This document shows, piece by piece, positions 22,272 to 33,071 of a stretch of 64,000 nucleotides of DNA; the first letter of the stretch is position 1; every line of letters starts with the position of its first letter. The notes under the pieces were generated by a model that did no database searches, was not told the origin of the DNA, and worked only from the letters and a program-made list of their open reading frames with translations. Where the stretch lies: assembly GCA_950295325.1 (NCBI GenBank), contig OX485805.1:16481501-16545500 (forward strand), read 5' to 3'. The DNA is from Polytrichum commune (taxonomy: Eukaryota; Streptophyta; Polytrichopsida; Polytrichales; Polytrichaceae). Position numbers and translations under genes: made by a program.

Positions 22272-23753
22272 TGTGAGCCCAAAAGGGTGCCCACATTTAG
22301 TCTTAGACCCTTGAAACGTTAGTTGATGCACTTTGAAGTAGCATGTTACTTCACAAAAATATAAAAAAAGTGAAATGTTAGTCTAAGAAGTACCATGTTG
22401 TAAGAGGCTAGGATGTGAGTTGTTATTGTGTTTTTACCTTCGGAAGGATTTGAGTGAATGAGGATAGGTAAGGAGAACTTGGATTGAGTAGTTAGTGAGT
22501 AGGCTAGTACAAATGGATGGAGACAACCAAAGTGACTCAAGAGGCAAGTGCATTCGAATTGGGATGAATGGAGGATCACATGGAGCGCACAAGTGGACCA
22601 CCTCATCATGGCCACTTAATGGGGAAGGCCCAAGGAAGAATGCAAGGTGGAGGATAAGCAAATTCTCAAAGCACCAATCAAATCACGAGTTAAGCATCGT
22701 GGTTTGAATTAAGTGGTGAGCGACGATTTGGGAAAGTAAGGGGAGAAAGTTATGGCGGCGGAAAGCGAAGGAGGCTAAGTTTGGGTTGAAGCATCCCAAG
22801 TTTGGTAAAGTGTGGTAGGTAGAAAGCCAAGGCTAGTTAAATGTTCGAATTAGGATCCTTGTTGATCATTTGAGGGAGGAAGGCTTAGAAGATAGGATTG
22901 GCGCCTACTAAGTAGGAGGAAATCTCAAGGGCTTATCGTGAGCCTTGAGGGTGCTCACCCCCTCAAGCTTACTATATAATCCCTCATTCTTCCCTCACTC
23001 ATCCTCTCTTTCCTTTGTGCTCCAAGGCACCCCACGAGTTATAAGTGTGGGTGTGGGAAGCCATATTGGAGCACATGTGTGTGCTTAGTTTTTAGTTTGA
23101 GAGCCAAGGCTTGTTAGCCTTGAAGAGGGCTTGACCTCTTGGTAGAATTAGTGTTGACGTGAAGGATTTTAAAGTTAATTCATGATTCCAATTTGTGGTA
23201 CTTTAAGTTCATGTTTTGAATACACGTGGTTGCAAGTTCCATGTTTAAGAGTTGAGCACTTGATGTTGTGATGAGTGCAAAAATATACTTGTGTGGATTA
23301 GTTAGTCTTAGTGAAGTTAGGAAATTCTCTCTCCCCCTCTCCTCTCTAGGATTTTAGGATTTTAGGATTAGAGAAGAATTGTGTGATTAGAAAGGGGTTG
23401 TTAGTAGAATTAGGGAAATTAGGTAGGAAGATTAGTTAAGGGCTTGAATAATTAGTGAGGTAGTTGGGGATTACAACTACAAAGTTGTGGGTTCATGAAG
23501 GAGCTGGGTTTGTTTAGTTAGAAGCTAAGGAGCTGGGTTCATGAAGGAGCTGGGTTTATGAAGGAGCTGGGTTTGTTTAGTTAGAAGCTAAGAAGCTGGG
23601 TTTATGAAGGAGCTAGTTAAATCCAAGACCACTTGAAGGGTGAACCTTGCACTATGGACTCATCCAAGTCCAAATCCAATACCGCGGAGGAATGTGAGCC
23701 CAAACCCACTACTCGGACTACGGACGCTTAAGGGTGGGGGGTTTGGCCTCACA
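22272..23753 (+). repeat. Gypsy 3' LTR
   Basis: 1482 bp, identical by eye to 14777-16258. Immediately upstream there is no polypurine tract; instead the sequence is GATGGTCGCCAATTA. Confidence 0.95.
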
Positions 23754-24548
23754 GCCCCAGAAGCCTAAACCCTCTCATTCTAAACCTGTTAAGGGTAACT
23801 GCCATAAATGTGGCCGCAAAGGCCACTATGCAAAGGATGCCGGGCTTCGGCATATGTTGTAGAGTTATATAGAGAATTACAGAAACTTAAAAACCAATCT
23901 CGGCATAATTATAACCTAGATGTACAAACTGATAATAATCCAGATATTGAGAATTTTATGGCCTTAAGAGGCAAATCAGAAAATAAGGCTAATATAGTTC
24001 TATTAGATAGTGCCTCTACACATACAATTCTCACGAATCCTAAATTCTTTGAATTCAAAGGTAAAGAGACATCCTGGCAGTATTGTAACCTAGTTACAAT
24101 GGCCGGAAGCCGAAAACTTAAGTTCTGGGAGGGCCGGGCAGTAATTGGCCTGCCCCGGGGATTCCCCCTCATATGTGAACGAGCAATGTATGCTCCGGAA
24201 GCCCCTCGTAACCTGATCAGTTACAAGGATTTAAGGGCTAGCCAAATCCACGTGTCCACAGCGTTGGACAATGCTGAAGAGGTCCTGGAACTCAGGCAAG
24301 GGCAGAGCCTCCTTGCCACCGCTCATGCAGGAGCCGAAGGCCTATATAAGATAGTTATAGAGTCTATAACATCTAGCCCCATCTCTTTGACAGATGAGGA
24401 GGAGGTTTGCATGGCAGCCTGGGCCAAGGGCTCACAGCTAGATGGCCATAACCTGGCGATGGGAGTATCAAGAGATACTACAACCAAACAAAACTTATGG
24501 CATAGGAGGTTAGGACATCCAGGGGTAACGGTTTTCCGTAGGATGTAA
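23754..24548 (+). pseudogene. Copia nucleocapsid knuckle and protease
   Basis: After the GCCCC duplication the Copia frame resumes with a zinc knuckle CHKCGRKGHYAKD. A 1-nt deletion at about 23837 shifts the frame exactly before the last knuckle Cys. In the shifted frame a 240-codon stretch follows, with the Copia protease motif LLDSASTHTIL and, near its end, the GAG-pre-integrase motif LWHRRLGHPG. It stops at TAA 24546-24548 in the same frame as the following integrase segment. Confidence 0.85.
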
Positions 24549-25286
24549 TCCCTAACATTGGGCCATAATTTGAGCTCATCATATGCTCACAAAATGCATG
24601 AATACATTGCTTGTATTAAGGGAAAATTCAATAAAAAACCTTCAAAGTGGCAACTTCCTAGTGAGTTACCACCACCCTTGTATCGAATCCACGGTGGTAT
24701 ATGTGGACCGATCAATCCTCCTTCATATTTATTTAAGTATTTCTTTGTGTTGATAGATGCATCCGAGAGCCACTTAGAGGTATCCCTTTTACCCACCCGA
24801 AATATGGTTTTTCCCAAATTGCTGGCTATACTCATTAAATATCGCAACCATTTTCCTGATTTTCCAATCAAGTACCTTAGGATGGATAATACACTAGAAT
24901 TCAGATCCCATGCATTCCAAGACTATTGTGTAGCCACAGGTATAGCACTGACGTATTCAGTTCCATATGAACACTCACAAAATGGTTTAGCTGAGGCCTT
25001 TATAAAGAAAATACAACTAGTGACCCGACCCCTATTACTTCATGTTCAATTGCCTTCATCCATGTGGGGGCATGCCGTATTGCATACCACAACCCTACTT
25101 AAACTTAGACCCACACTACTTAATGTACAAACCCCAGCCGAACTCCAATCAGGCCGAATTCCAAATGTATCACATATAAAAGTATTCGGATGTCAAGTTT
25201 GGGTACCTGTGGCCGAACCTAAGCGGCGTACGATTGGAGCACACCGAGAGGAGGGGATTACATCGGATTCGACTCACCTACGATAA
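24549..25286 (+). pseudogene. Copia integrase core, catalytic Asp lost
   Basis: Continues in frame after the stop at 24546. The rve core is recognisable: HGGICGPI, RMDNTLEF, and HSQNGLAEAFIKKIQ. The first catalytic Asp of the usual HGDICGPI is Gly (GGT, 24696-24698), an A-to-G change. The second Asp and the Glu remain. The frame is lost by an indel near 25250. Confidence 0.85.
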
Positions 25287-25319
25287 TTCGCTACTTAGTA
25301 CCAGCTACAGGTATCTTAC

Positions 25320-26487
25320 TTAAAGCCAGATTGTAAATTGTCGATTTATTGAAAATATTTTCCCGAAACTCTACAAATCTGAACCGGATGCAAGTCTAGA
25401 ATTTTCAGCACCAAAATCCTTAACTCTGAACCCGGATCCACCTACTGGTTTATCAGAAACTGAGGTCACTAAATTATTGCACCTGAAATCGTTAGCAGAA
25501 AAGGTACCAAATGGCTTTGCTTCAGGAGATAGGATAATTAGACATCCTATACCTGGGACTGGAAACTCGTTACCTCAGAAAAGGGCAGCCCCTACTCCGA
25601 CTGCCACACCAGCTAAGAAAGCCACTAAACCAACTGCTAAGCCCAGAACCCCTAAGCCGAAGGCTACTAAACTGAAAATTCACTACATAGCCGAATCATT
25701 GGATTCGGACCCTGGAACTCTGGAAGAGGCCAAATCCAGGACAGATTGGCCTATGTGGCAACATGCCCTAGAGGCCGAATACAATTCTCTTAGAAAACAC
25801 CAAGTGTTTGGGCCAACAGTAAATGATTTGGATAAACATCCAATAGGCCACAGACTGATCTTTACAAGAAAGTTTGATGCAAGTGGAACTATTACGAGAT
25901 ACAAGGTACGTTTGGTCGCTCAAGGCTTTTCACAAAGGCCCGGAATTGATTTTGATCAAACTTATTCTCCTGTAATGGATACTATCTCTTTCAGATTCTT
26001 ACTAGCATTGACTGTTCAATTATCATTGCATATATATCTTTTGGATGTGGTTACAGCCTACTTACATGGTGTCCTAGACACAAAATTGTTCATTGTACTG
26101 CCACTTGGTTTTATACGGTTCATACCCGCAGCCATACCCGGCAAGCACACGGGCTTGTAGATAATGAAGGCACTATATGGACTGAAGCAAGCCATGAGGA
26201 CCTGGTACCACCACTTATGTAACTACCTAATCTCTAAAGGTTTTGTACATAATCCTACCATGCTGTGTATTTTTACTTTGGTAAACACGACTAGTTTTGT
26301 CATAATGGCAGTATATGTAAACAATCTGAATGTGATTGGAATGCCTGACTTATGCAAATATACCCAAGATTTGTTAGTTCAACATTTTGATATGAAAATT
26401 TTAGGAAAAACAACCTACTGCCTAGGTTTACAAATTCAACACTTTAAGGATGGTAGTATATTGTTACACCAGCAGACATATATCTAG
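25320..26487 (+). pseudogene. Copia reverse transcriptase, broken
   Basis: RT palm and fingers are visible from about 25690: ARLVAQGF-like RLVAQGFSQRPGIDFDQTYSP, LLDVVTAYLHG and ALYGLKQAMRTWYHHL. A TAG at 26158-26160 and a second TAG at 26485-26487 (likely CAG to TAG) interrupt one continuous frame. The catalytic YVDD box reads YVNN (AAC AAT, 26320-26325), so both metal-binding Asp residues are gone. The first 150 bp are frameshifted. Confidence 0.87.
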
Positions 26488-27318
26488 AAATTACTCAAAA
26501 ACTTTAACATGGATCAATCTCATTCATTGGCTGCCCCTATGATAGGCCGTAGTAAAACTAGGGAAGACCCCTATCATCCTCGTGAGGAGGAGGAGATTAT
26601 TGATAAACAAAGATACCTCACGGCTATAGGGGCCTTCACCTACCTAACTACACACACTAGGCCGGATATAGGCTTTGCTACTAGTATACTTGCTAGACAC
26701 AGTCAAAGTCCTACTGCTAGGCATTGGAATGGAGTAAAACATTTAATGAGGTACTTACGGGGAACTGAGGACTTAGGATTGTTTAACAGAAAATGCCAAA
26801 ATAAAAAAATTACAGGTTATGCCGATTCGAGCTTCAAAACGGATGAGGTTGTAGGCAAATCCCAAACGGGATACATATTCATCCGAGACGGTGCCCCGAT
26901 TTCGTGGAAGTCAATAAAACAAATAGTTACTGCCACGTCAACCAACCATGCTGAGTTATTGGCATTCCATGAGGCTGTCATGGAGGCAGTTTGGCTACGG
27001 ACTTTGGAGGGAATCGTTACTAAGCAATGCAACATCAAGACTCAAGAGAAGCCAACAGTAACATATGAGGATAATGCCTCCTGCGTGAGGCAAATGCAAT
27101 CAGGGTTTATTAAAGCTGATAGGACGAAGCATATTAGCCCTCATATATTTACATTTTTACAAGACTTAGTTGAGAATGGCCAAATAGAGATTAGAAAGAT
27201 AGAATCAGAAAATAACATAGCAGACATGTTAACTAAAGCACTCCTAGCCTATAAGCACAAAAAGCTTATAGAGGCTGCAGGTATGAAATCACTTTCTGAC
27301 CTTAACCGAATTGAGTGA
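26488..27318 (+). pseudogene. Copia RNase H
   Basis: The longest intact Copia stretch, about 270 codons: YLTTHTRPDIGFATSILARH, the RNase H Asp in GYADSSF, Glu in NHAELLAFHEA, Asp in YEDNASC and IADMLTK, the usual Copia ending. The four catalytic acids are present. It ends with a TGA shortly before the polypurine tract. Confidence 0.85.
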
Positions 27319-27393
27319 CACTCTTTTCTTTATTGAGGTTTTATCCCACTGGGTTTTACTTAGTAAAGTTTTTAATGAGGTCATCTCAAGGTT

Positions 27394-27402
27394 GAGGAGG
27401 AG
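27394..27402 (+). promoter_or_regulatory. Copia polypurine tract
   Basis: GAGGAGGAG lies directly against the 3' LTR start, the normal plus-strand primer site. Confidence 0.7.
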
Positions 27403-27724
27403 TGTTGTAGAGGTAGGCATCTATACTGTAGAGATAGATGGCCACGTAGCAACCTCGAGATATGTAGAGGCTTAATTAGGAGCCGTCAGTCCTAATTAGC
27501 CTCGGTCCAGGGTTCGAGGAGGAGCTGGAAGATTATCCCAACGGCCGAGTATTAAGGAGGGAAGCCGCCATCGGGATCAGGTAGTCAGGAGTATCTATCA
27601 CACCATTAAGACTACTAAGTATGTACTCACAGTATATAAAGGAGGCCTCTCCCTGAGGACCTACACTTCATTTTCGAACTGTTATGCTGCTATACTTTCT
27701 ACCTGATTTCTCACCTTCACAACA
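27403..27724 (+). repeat. Copia 3' LTR
   Basis: 322 bp; partner of 12879-13200 with 8 transitions. It is followed by the target duplication ATGGT. Confidence 0.95.
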
Positions 27725-27729
27725 ATGGT

Positions 27730-30700
27730 GTAGAAGTTGGCACAAATCTTGGAAGCCCCTACAACATCGGCCTTAACTATATATATATATATATATTGGA
27801 TTTAAGCCCTACCACCCTTAGTTGCCAAGCAAGCTTGGCACTTAGTTAGGTACATGGGTGTGAACACACCCTAAGTAAAACTAAACTTGACCCTAAAAAT
27901 GACAGTTTTAAGATCATGTAAGCATAGGCTTCAAGAAGCCCAAAAAATAAAAATAAAAAGAAGTCTTTGAGCTACATGTTTTCAATTTTAGCTCATCAAG
28001 TCAAAAGTCATCATATCCAAAATCAACTTACAATATTTTTCAAGTGCATTATTTGATTAAGAATTTTCTTTTGGTGTTGTTGACAATTTAAGTTCAAAGA
28101 TGTAGCATGGGTGCCCTTGGATGCAAATATATGCGTTTGTATTTTGATCATCAATGTCTAGTATGAGTATGTTTTCTATATTCTCCTTTACATAAGAAAA
28201 TGTATGTGATAAGATATCAAACATATCACATATAAACTTTGATTTCTAAACTTGGTGAAGCTTGTATAAATTGCGTGGATAACCTTATATTGAGACCCCA
28301 TGTCCTTGAAAGGGTAATCGGATAACTATATTTTGGTGGTTATTGACAAGGTTATACTTAGATTGGACACCAACAACACAATGTAATGATGAGATTGGAC
28401 TAAGTGCAAAAAAATAACTCTAGGTTTGATAATGAACACATTGAATAGGAGGGCACATGCGATTGCTCGAAAAAGAAGTGAATCTTCATGTAGAAATCTG
28501 ATTAATTTTGTGTCTTAACTTCAATTCTGAAACTTGAACTGACAATCTTTGTAACTGGATGGGACCCTTCATGAGTTGATTGAATGGTCAAAAATGCATG
28601 TGGGGTTAAGATAATCCATAATTGGCCCACGTAACCTAGAGCTTGTTAATTTGAAATGTTGACCAATGGAGACCCTCAACCAAATGCTATTTCAATGAAA
28701 TTTTATTAATGTGGGGGTCCCCACACATGATAAAATATAAGAAGTCAACGGTTGTGAAATTTTGGAGTGCCATGGTCTCCTGGTTTTGTGTTAGACCTAC
28801 GTCTGAGAGGTGGTGTTTAAAAATAGTCTAAGTGAGCATGAAACATGATCCATTGGATACCATATAGGAATCTATGTAGACTTTACATCCATCTTGCATT
28901 CACATACTCCATTGGTCCCTCAAGCGTAGTGTGATGCGAACTTGGACTGGCTCTGCCTTTTCCACCAATGAGAGTGCTTGAAGTGCAATGGTCATGGGCC
29001 CTTAGTCATGTGTGTGAAGTGGCCTTAATTACACATTGGCCACTGTTTTGAGTTGGTCCTCTAATTCCTGGTGGTCACCTATTACCGTTTTCTACATAGT
29101 TCCATGGTAAAACCAAGCACGGTGATGGGCCACTTGGATCTTTGACATGCAATCTCAAGATGGGGACTGTAGTTAGTTTTTGCTATGGCTCCAAATAACA
29201 AAACCCAGGGAACAAAGTCTCCAGGAAGACTGAGATAGTGTCTATAAGGGTTAATGTCACATTGGATTAAGGTTCTTAATAACATTTTAGGGTGATTCTC
29301 ATTCTTTACTCTCTTCAATGTTAACTCATCCTATTCTTTTCTCTTCCTTTTATTAATTCATTCGTGATGGTTCCGTAGTGAGTGTTGTCTGTCCTATCTC
29401 CAAGGTAGGTGCTATCACTCTAAAGCTCAGACCTAATTCCGTCGTGAAGCTCAAAAGCTTGGCAAGTGGTCAACTAACTCTTAGGCAGGACAACATGTCC
29501 AAAATACGTCTTTGAAGTAGCCATCTTTGTCTTTATGTGTTATGAGTTATACTTGCGATCAATTTAAATTAATTCCACTTAGTTTTACTTACAGCTATCG
29601 GCATTCTTTCAGAGACTGTAACCACCTTCATCACTTTCCAATCCACCTGGTGATCCATCTCAAAGAGTATCTATTCCGTCAATATATAAGATATATATAT
29701 ATTTTAAACAGGCTATATCCTTTAGTTAACAAGTTGTTATTACTTAGAAGGATTTATCTGCAACAAGTTCATCTCACCGGGTAAAGTCTTGCTTCTACCA
29801 TGCGGGTGTTGTTTTCAGTCTTTTCTCTATTTCAGTCCATAAATTCTCTCAGACCTAACTGGCGATAATCTATCAGGCTTACCTAGGCGATATCCTATTG
29901 TGGGGTAATTACCCTAAGGAGAGGTCAGTCCTCATCCTCGTACTAGGCTGTAACTCCTCACATTCTCTCAGGTAAGGTCTTGCCTCCCTCAGGTTTCTAC
30001 GTCTGTGATTCCTCTACTGGCTATTGCCCTTTCGTCTCTCTGTAGACTGGTGGCCTTGCCATGACCACTCTCTGGTCTTGCCTTTACCCTTCCAGCCTCG
30101 GACTATGGCTTTACTCACTCATCCGTCTCTATTCTCCATCCCAGGGTAAGTGGCCATGCTCTCTAGGTTATTGCCTCTTCCTGTTCATTCTCAGGCTATG
30201 GCCCCATGCTCATCGCCTGATGCTCTCTTTCTCCTCTCTCTCACACTCTTCCCTTCTACCCTTCTTTCAACTGCTTTCTTAGTGGCCTCTTGCCTTCAGT
30301 TTTCAACTTCCACAGTGTGCGGCCATTCACTGGCTTCGCACTTTCAATCACAACTTCTCAATCCACTGACCTTGTCTGTGTTTCACTCTCAAAGGCCATT
30401 GCCTCTCCAGACGTTCTTTCTTGTCACTTACATACTTCAATGACTATTGCTCCCCTTGGCCTCTCGCCGACATCCTTCAATGTACGCTCGCACTCATAGC
30501 TAATTTCAGATTAGGATATAATTGCCATTACACTGCACTCAACAACTCTTCACTCAACACAACTCACTTTGGCGTCAACAACTATGACTCCATCACAGTT
30601 GCCTATAGCCAACAAATTACATTGTACAATCACAAGACCATTGCTCATTCAAAGAACACTTTACTTAAATCAAATACAGAGTTCCAAAGACTGAATCACT

Positions 30701-31071
30701 CAGTTCTTTCCTACTCATCCCTATCACTCCGTCTCGGAGGAGCCTACTTGCCCTCAGACTCAATCACTGAGCTCTGATGCTGCAACGCCTATCGCTAACT
30801 AGGAGACTACGCTTGGTTTCTACATATGAAAATAGCCTGCCTACCTTCTGCTTCGCCTCCTCCTTGAGCTGACGAAGGAGGAGAAGTCAGTTAGGGATTG
30901 TAACCGATTCTTGACGGCGATAGCCCTTCGATGACGTTGCGGATGGCATTCCAAGATCATTAGCCAGATGAATGTCATCACTTTTCAAAAAATGGCCCAC
31001 TTCCGGCAGGCGATAGCCAAAAATTGGTCTCACATAGCCCCACACAGAATCATTTTGCGTCTCGCAAAATT
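27730..31071. other. intergenic, no gene seen
   Basis: Contains an (AT)n run at about 27777-27796, a lone minisatellite-like unit at 29060-29165, and a pyrimidine-rich stretch at about 29800-30770 in which AGGTAAGGTCTTGCC-like motifs recur. Only short ORFs are present. GAGCTCTGAT at 30770-30780 resembles the reverse of a tRNA-Met primer site, but no LTR accompanies it. Confidence 0.4.
29060..29165. repeat. lone unit related to the 11.9-kb minisatellite
   Basis: Contains TATTACCGTTTTC, a TTCCATGGT block, CAAGCACGGTGATGGGCCACTT and TTTGACATGCAATCTCAAG in the same order as the minisatellite units at 11885-12245. Confidence 0.65.
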
Positions 31072-32145
31072 TTACCTCTTCGTCCTCTTGCTGGGGTGAT
31101 CCCTTGGTTTGAATGGCCTCTGAGATGATGGCCCATAATCTTCTACGTATCCGGGTGCCATTACCTCCTCCTGGGGCACCACTGTATTGTGCACAAGTCG
31201 CTGAGCCTTCAGTGCTCGACTGATGACTCCGTAGCGAGTCGCGCCAAATTCATTCACCATGCTGTGGTGTGGCCCAATTATGAAATAGGTAGCACACATA
31301 GCTTCTAGGCACCTGTACCACCTCGCCGAATTGTAGTTGATCTTGGTCAGGAACATCGCCTCGCGGTTAGCCTTGCTGAGCAGGTTCACGTTGTAGACGA
31401 ATTCGTACTTCTTGCACCAGTATCCTAAAATAGCCGTGAATATCGCCGCTCGAAAGCACACCGGGTCTTGGTGTTCCCTATGAGCGTAAGAAAATTTCAT
31501 GTAGGATTCGTAGCACTCCTGGTACGTCAAAAAATTGCCTGGAATTACCGGCCAGTTGTACTCAAGACTGTCAATGAGTGCTTGGGGTGGCCACTTGCAG
31601 CGCCTCGGACAATCGCAGAATCTTGGGTCATTGGTGACTGTTACAGGGGGTGTCGGACTCCAGCCATGGCAGATCCTCCTGTACACGACGTCGTGAGCAT
31701 CCTCAGGTCGAGTGCTAATTTGTCTCGACAAGCCAACGTCCTCAAAAATCCAGTCGAATGCCTTCCAGCTAGGTATTGGCTCTTCGACGTCGCTCTCGAA
31801 CAATGCTGCATAGTTGCCCAAAAATTGATTCGCTAGAAGGGAACCAGGTGGCCTCCTCCTTGTCGATTGCAGTGTTCGCTGCACTAAATGCGATGGGGGT
31901 AGGAAGAAGGTAACCTGGTTCTGTAATTGTACCTGGACTTGACCTCCTGGTTGGGCGATCGCCTGTAAGTTCCTTGTGAGCCTCTCAGTCAGCTGATCAA
32001 ACTTCAGCTGGTACTGTCCTGCACCCACATCCAGGTGCTTGGCGATAGCCAATCTTTCTGTGGCTGCGTCCATAATAGCCTGCAGGTAGGTATCATTGCC
32101 CAAGCTCGACCTCAGTCGCGTAAGCTCTGTATGCCACGGCTGCAT
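31072..32145 (-). CDS. orphan 358-residue protein
   Basis: An open frame of 358 codons from the first ATG (32143-32145); the frame stays open a little further upstream, through a TTG and into a T-rich stretch that may be an intron end. I do not recognise the family. Visible: a helical N-terminal third (about 20-80) with LTERLTRNLQAIAQ; a Cys cluster FCDCPRRC at about residue 183; a conserved-looking Trp/Tyr-rich central region (SLEYNWPVIPGNFLTYQECYE, ILGYWCKKYEFVYNVN, NYNSARWYRCLEAM); and a very basic C-terminal tail, KPRDHPSKRTKR. There is no transmembrane segment. Intactness suggests selection or recent arrival. It may be a transposon-encoded protein or a lineage-specific host gene; nothing nearby decides this. 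Confidence 0.45.
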   Translation of the reverse strand: MQPWHTELTRLRSSLGNDTYLQAIMDAATERLAIAKHLDVGAGQYQLKFDQLTERLTRNLQAIAQPGGQVQVQLQNQVTFFLPPSHLVQRTLQSTRRRPPGSLLANQFLGNYAALFESDVEEPIPSWKAFDWIFEDVGLSRQISTRPEDAHDVVYRRICHGWSPTPPVTVTNDPRFCDCPRRCKWPPQALIDSLEYNWPVIPGNFLTYQECYESYMKFSYAHREHQDPVCFRAAIFTAILGYWCKKYEFVYNVNLLSKANREAMFLTKINYNSARWYRCLEAMCATYFIIGPHHSMVNEFGATRYGVISRALKAQRLVHNTVVPQEEVMAPGYVEDYGPSSQRPFKPRDHPSKRTKR

Positions 32146-32594
32146 CAACGTAGGTGGGCAGATTGCCAATGTTGTGTGAAGAATAAAATTACCAAAAAAA
32201 AATTGTAGTTCTCCTGATTTCTATCTTGTTACATGGGACAAATTTGTACTGCCTTATACTTCTCCAAATCTGGCACATAATCTCTTAAGTGATAAGTTAT
32301 TGACGCCTCTACTCTCAGTAAGTTACTCTCCTCCTCACGAAAGTAATTCAGTCCAAAAGTTTTCATTTTTTGAATACTTAATGCTTCTCTATCTATCTAT
32401 ATTGACTCCCATAAAATAACTAAACTAAAAATAATAATCAATTGCGAAGTGACATGCACAAAAGTGGAAAAAATCTACCAAAATACACCCAAAGTTCACT
32501 GTGTGTTGTTGGATACAATCATGATCTTGATCATATTCATTTCCCTTCTCATAAGTATTCCTCATGTATTCATTTATATATGCATCAATAATCC

Positions 32595-32844
32595 ATGGCC
32601 GGGGATTCGTGGCACTCACTAAAAATCATCCATCCAAGATATCGTGGATGAAGTGGCTCCAATAAAAAAAGCCCCCCTATGGGGTTGAGGGCCGATTCAT
32701 TCGAATGTGACATCACTAGACTAATTCGGGGCCTTTGACTCTATTTTCGGAATCAAATTGCCCAAAAATAGTCATTTAGATGATTCTTGTGTTTTTTTCA
32801 TCCGCACGGATGATTTTTAGTGAGTGCCACGAATCCCCGGCCAT
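32595..32844. mobile_element. MITE with perfect 37-bp TIRs
   Basis: A 250-bp element. Positions 32595-32631 are the exact reverse complement of 32808-32844 (37 of 37). Each end starts ATGGCCGGGGATTCGTGGCA. It is flanked by the direct repeat AATCC (32590-32594 and 32845-32849), the likely target duplication. No coding capacity. The TIR does not match a superfamily end that I can name, and a 5-bp duplication is not typical of the common plant MITE classes; TIR and duplication borders could slip by 1 bp. Confidence 0.85.
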
Positions 32845-33042
32845 AATCCATTGGGTTGCGACACACAACTCGAACGCAAGCTTGAGCTTGCAAGTTTGTT
32901 GTTTTTTTTTTGGGCACAAATTGAGAACTGAGCTTGCAAGTCTGATGGGTCAAGGTAAACGAAGTTGGTTCTTTACATGTGCCTAACTACATTGGTAAAT
33001 AATGTGGGCATACTTATATTGTGGCTTATAGTGATGATGCAG

Positions 33043-33071
33043 CAGAAGAAGAAGAAGAAGAAGAAGAAGAA
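33043..33071 (+). repeat. (GAA)n microsatellite
   Basis: About nine GAA units directly after a GCAGCA stretch. Confidence 0.9.

Larger units (their letters stand above)
14777..23753 (+). mobile_element. Ty3/gypsy LTR element lacking RT and RNase H
   Basis: An 8977-bp element with 1482-bp LTRs (14777-16258 and 22272-23753) that start TGTGAG and end CTCACA, and a 5-bp target duplication GCCCC (14772-14776 and 23754-23758). I found no mismatch between the two LTRs by eye, so the insertion is very recent. Internal order is PBS, gag, a single in-frame stop, then protease and integrase in one 1128-codon ORF. Reverse transcriptase and RNase H are absent: the sequence passes in frame from the segment that normally precedes RT to the tail of RNase H. 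There is no chromodomain at the integrase end. Such an element could move only with enzymes supplied by a relative. Confidence 0.93.
12879..27724 (+). mobile_element. Ty1/copia LTR retrotransposon interrupted by a Gypsy element
   Basis: Two 322-bp direct LTRs (12879-13200 and 27403-27724) begin TGTTGTAG and end TTCACAACA, and are bordered by the 5-bp target duplication ATGGT (12874-12878 and 27725-27729). Between them, in Copia order, lie remnants of gag, protease, integrase, reverse transcriptase and RNase H. The coding region is cut at 14776 by the Gypsy element 14777-23753; without that insert the element would be about 5.9 kb. Four in-frame stops, at least two frameshifts and lost catalytic residues make it non-functional. 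Confidence 0.95.

Noticed and set aside
30770-30784. GAGCTCTGATG-like sequence resembling a reverse tRNA-Met primer site
   Set aside because: The CCA-pairing end is missing and no LTR or gag-pol is found on either side.
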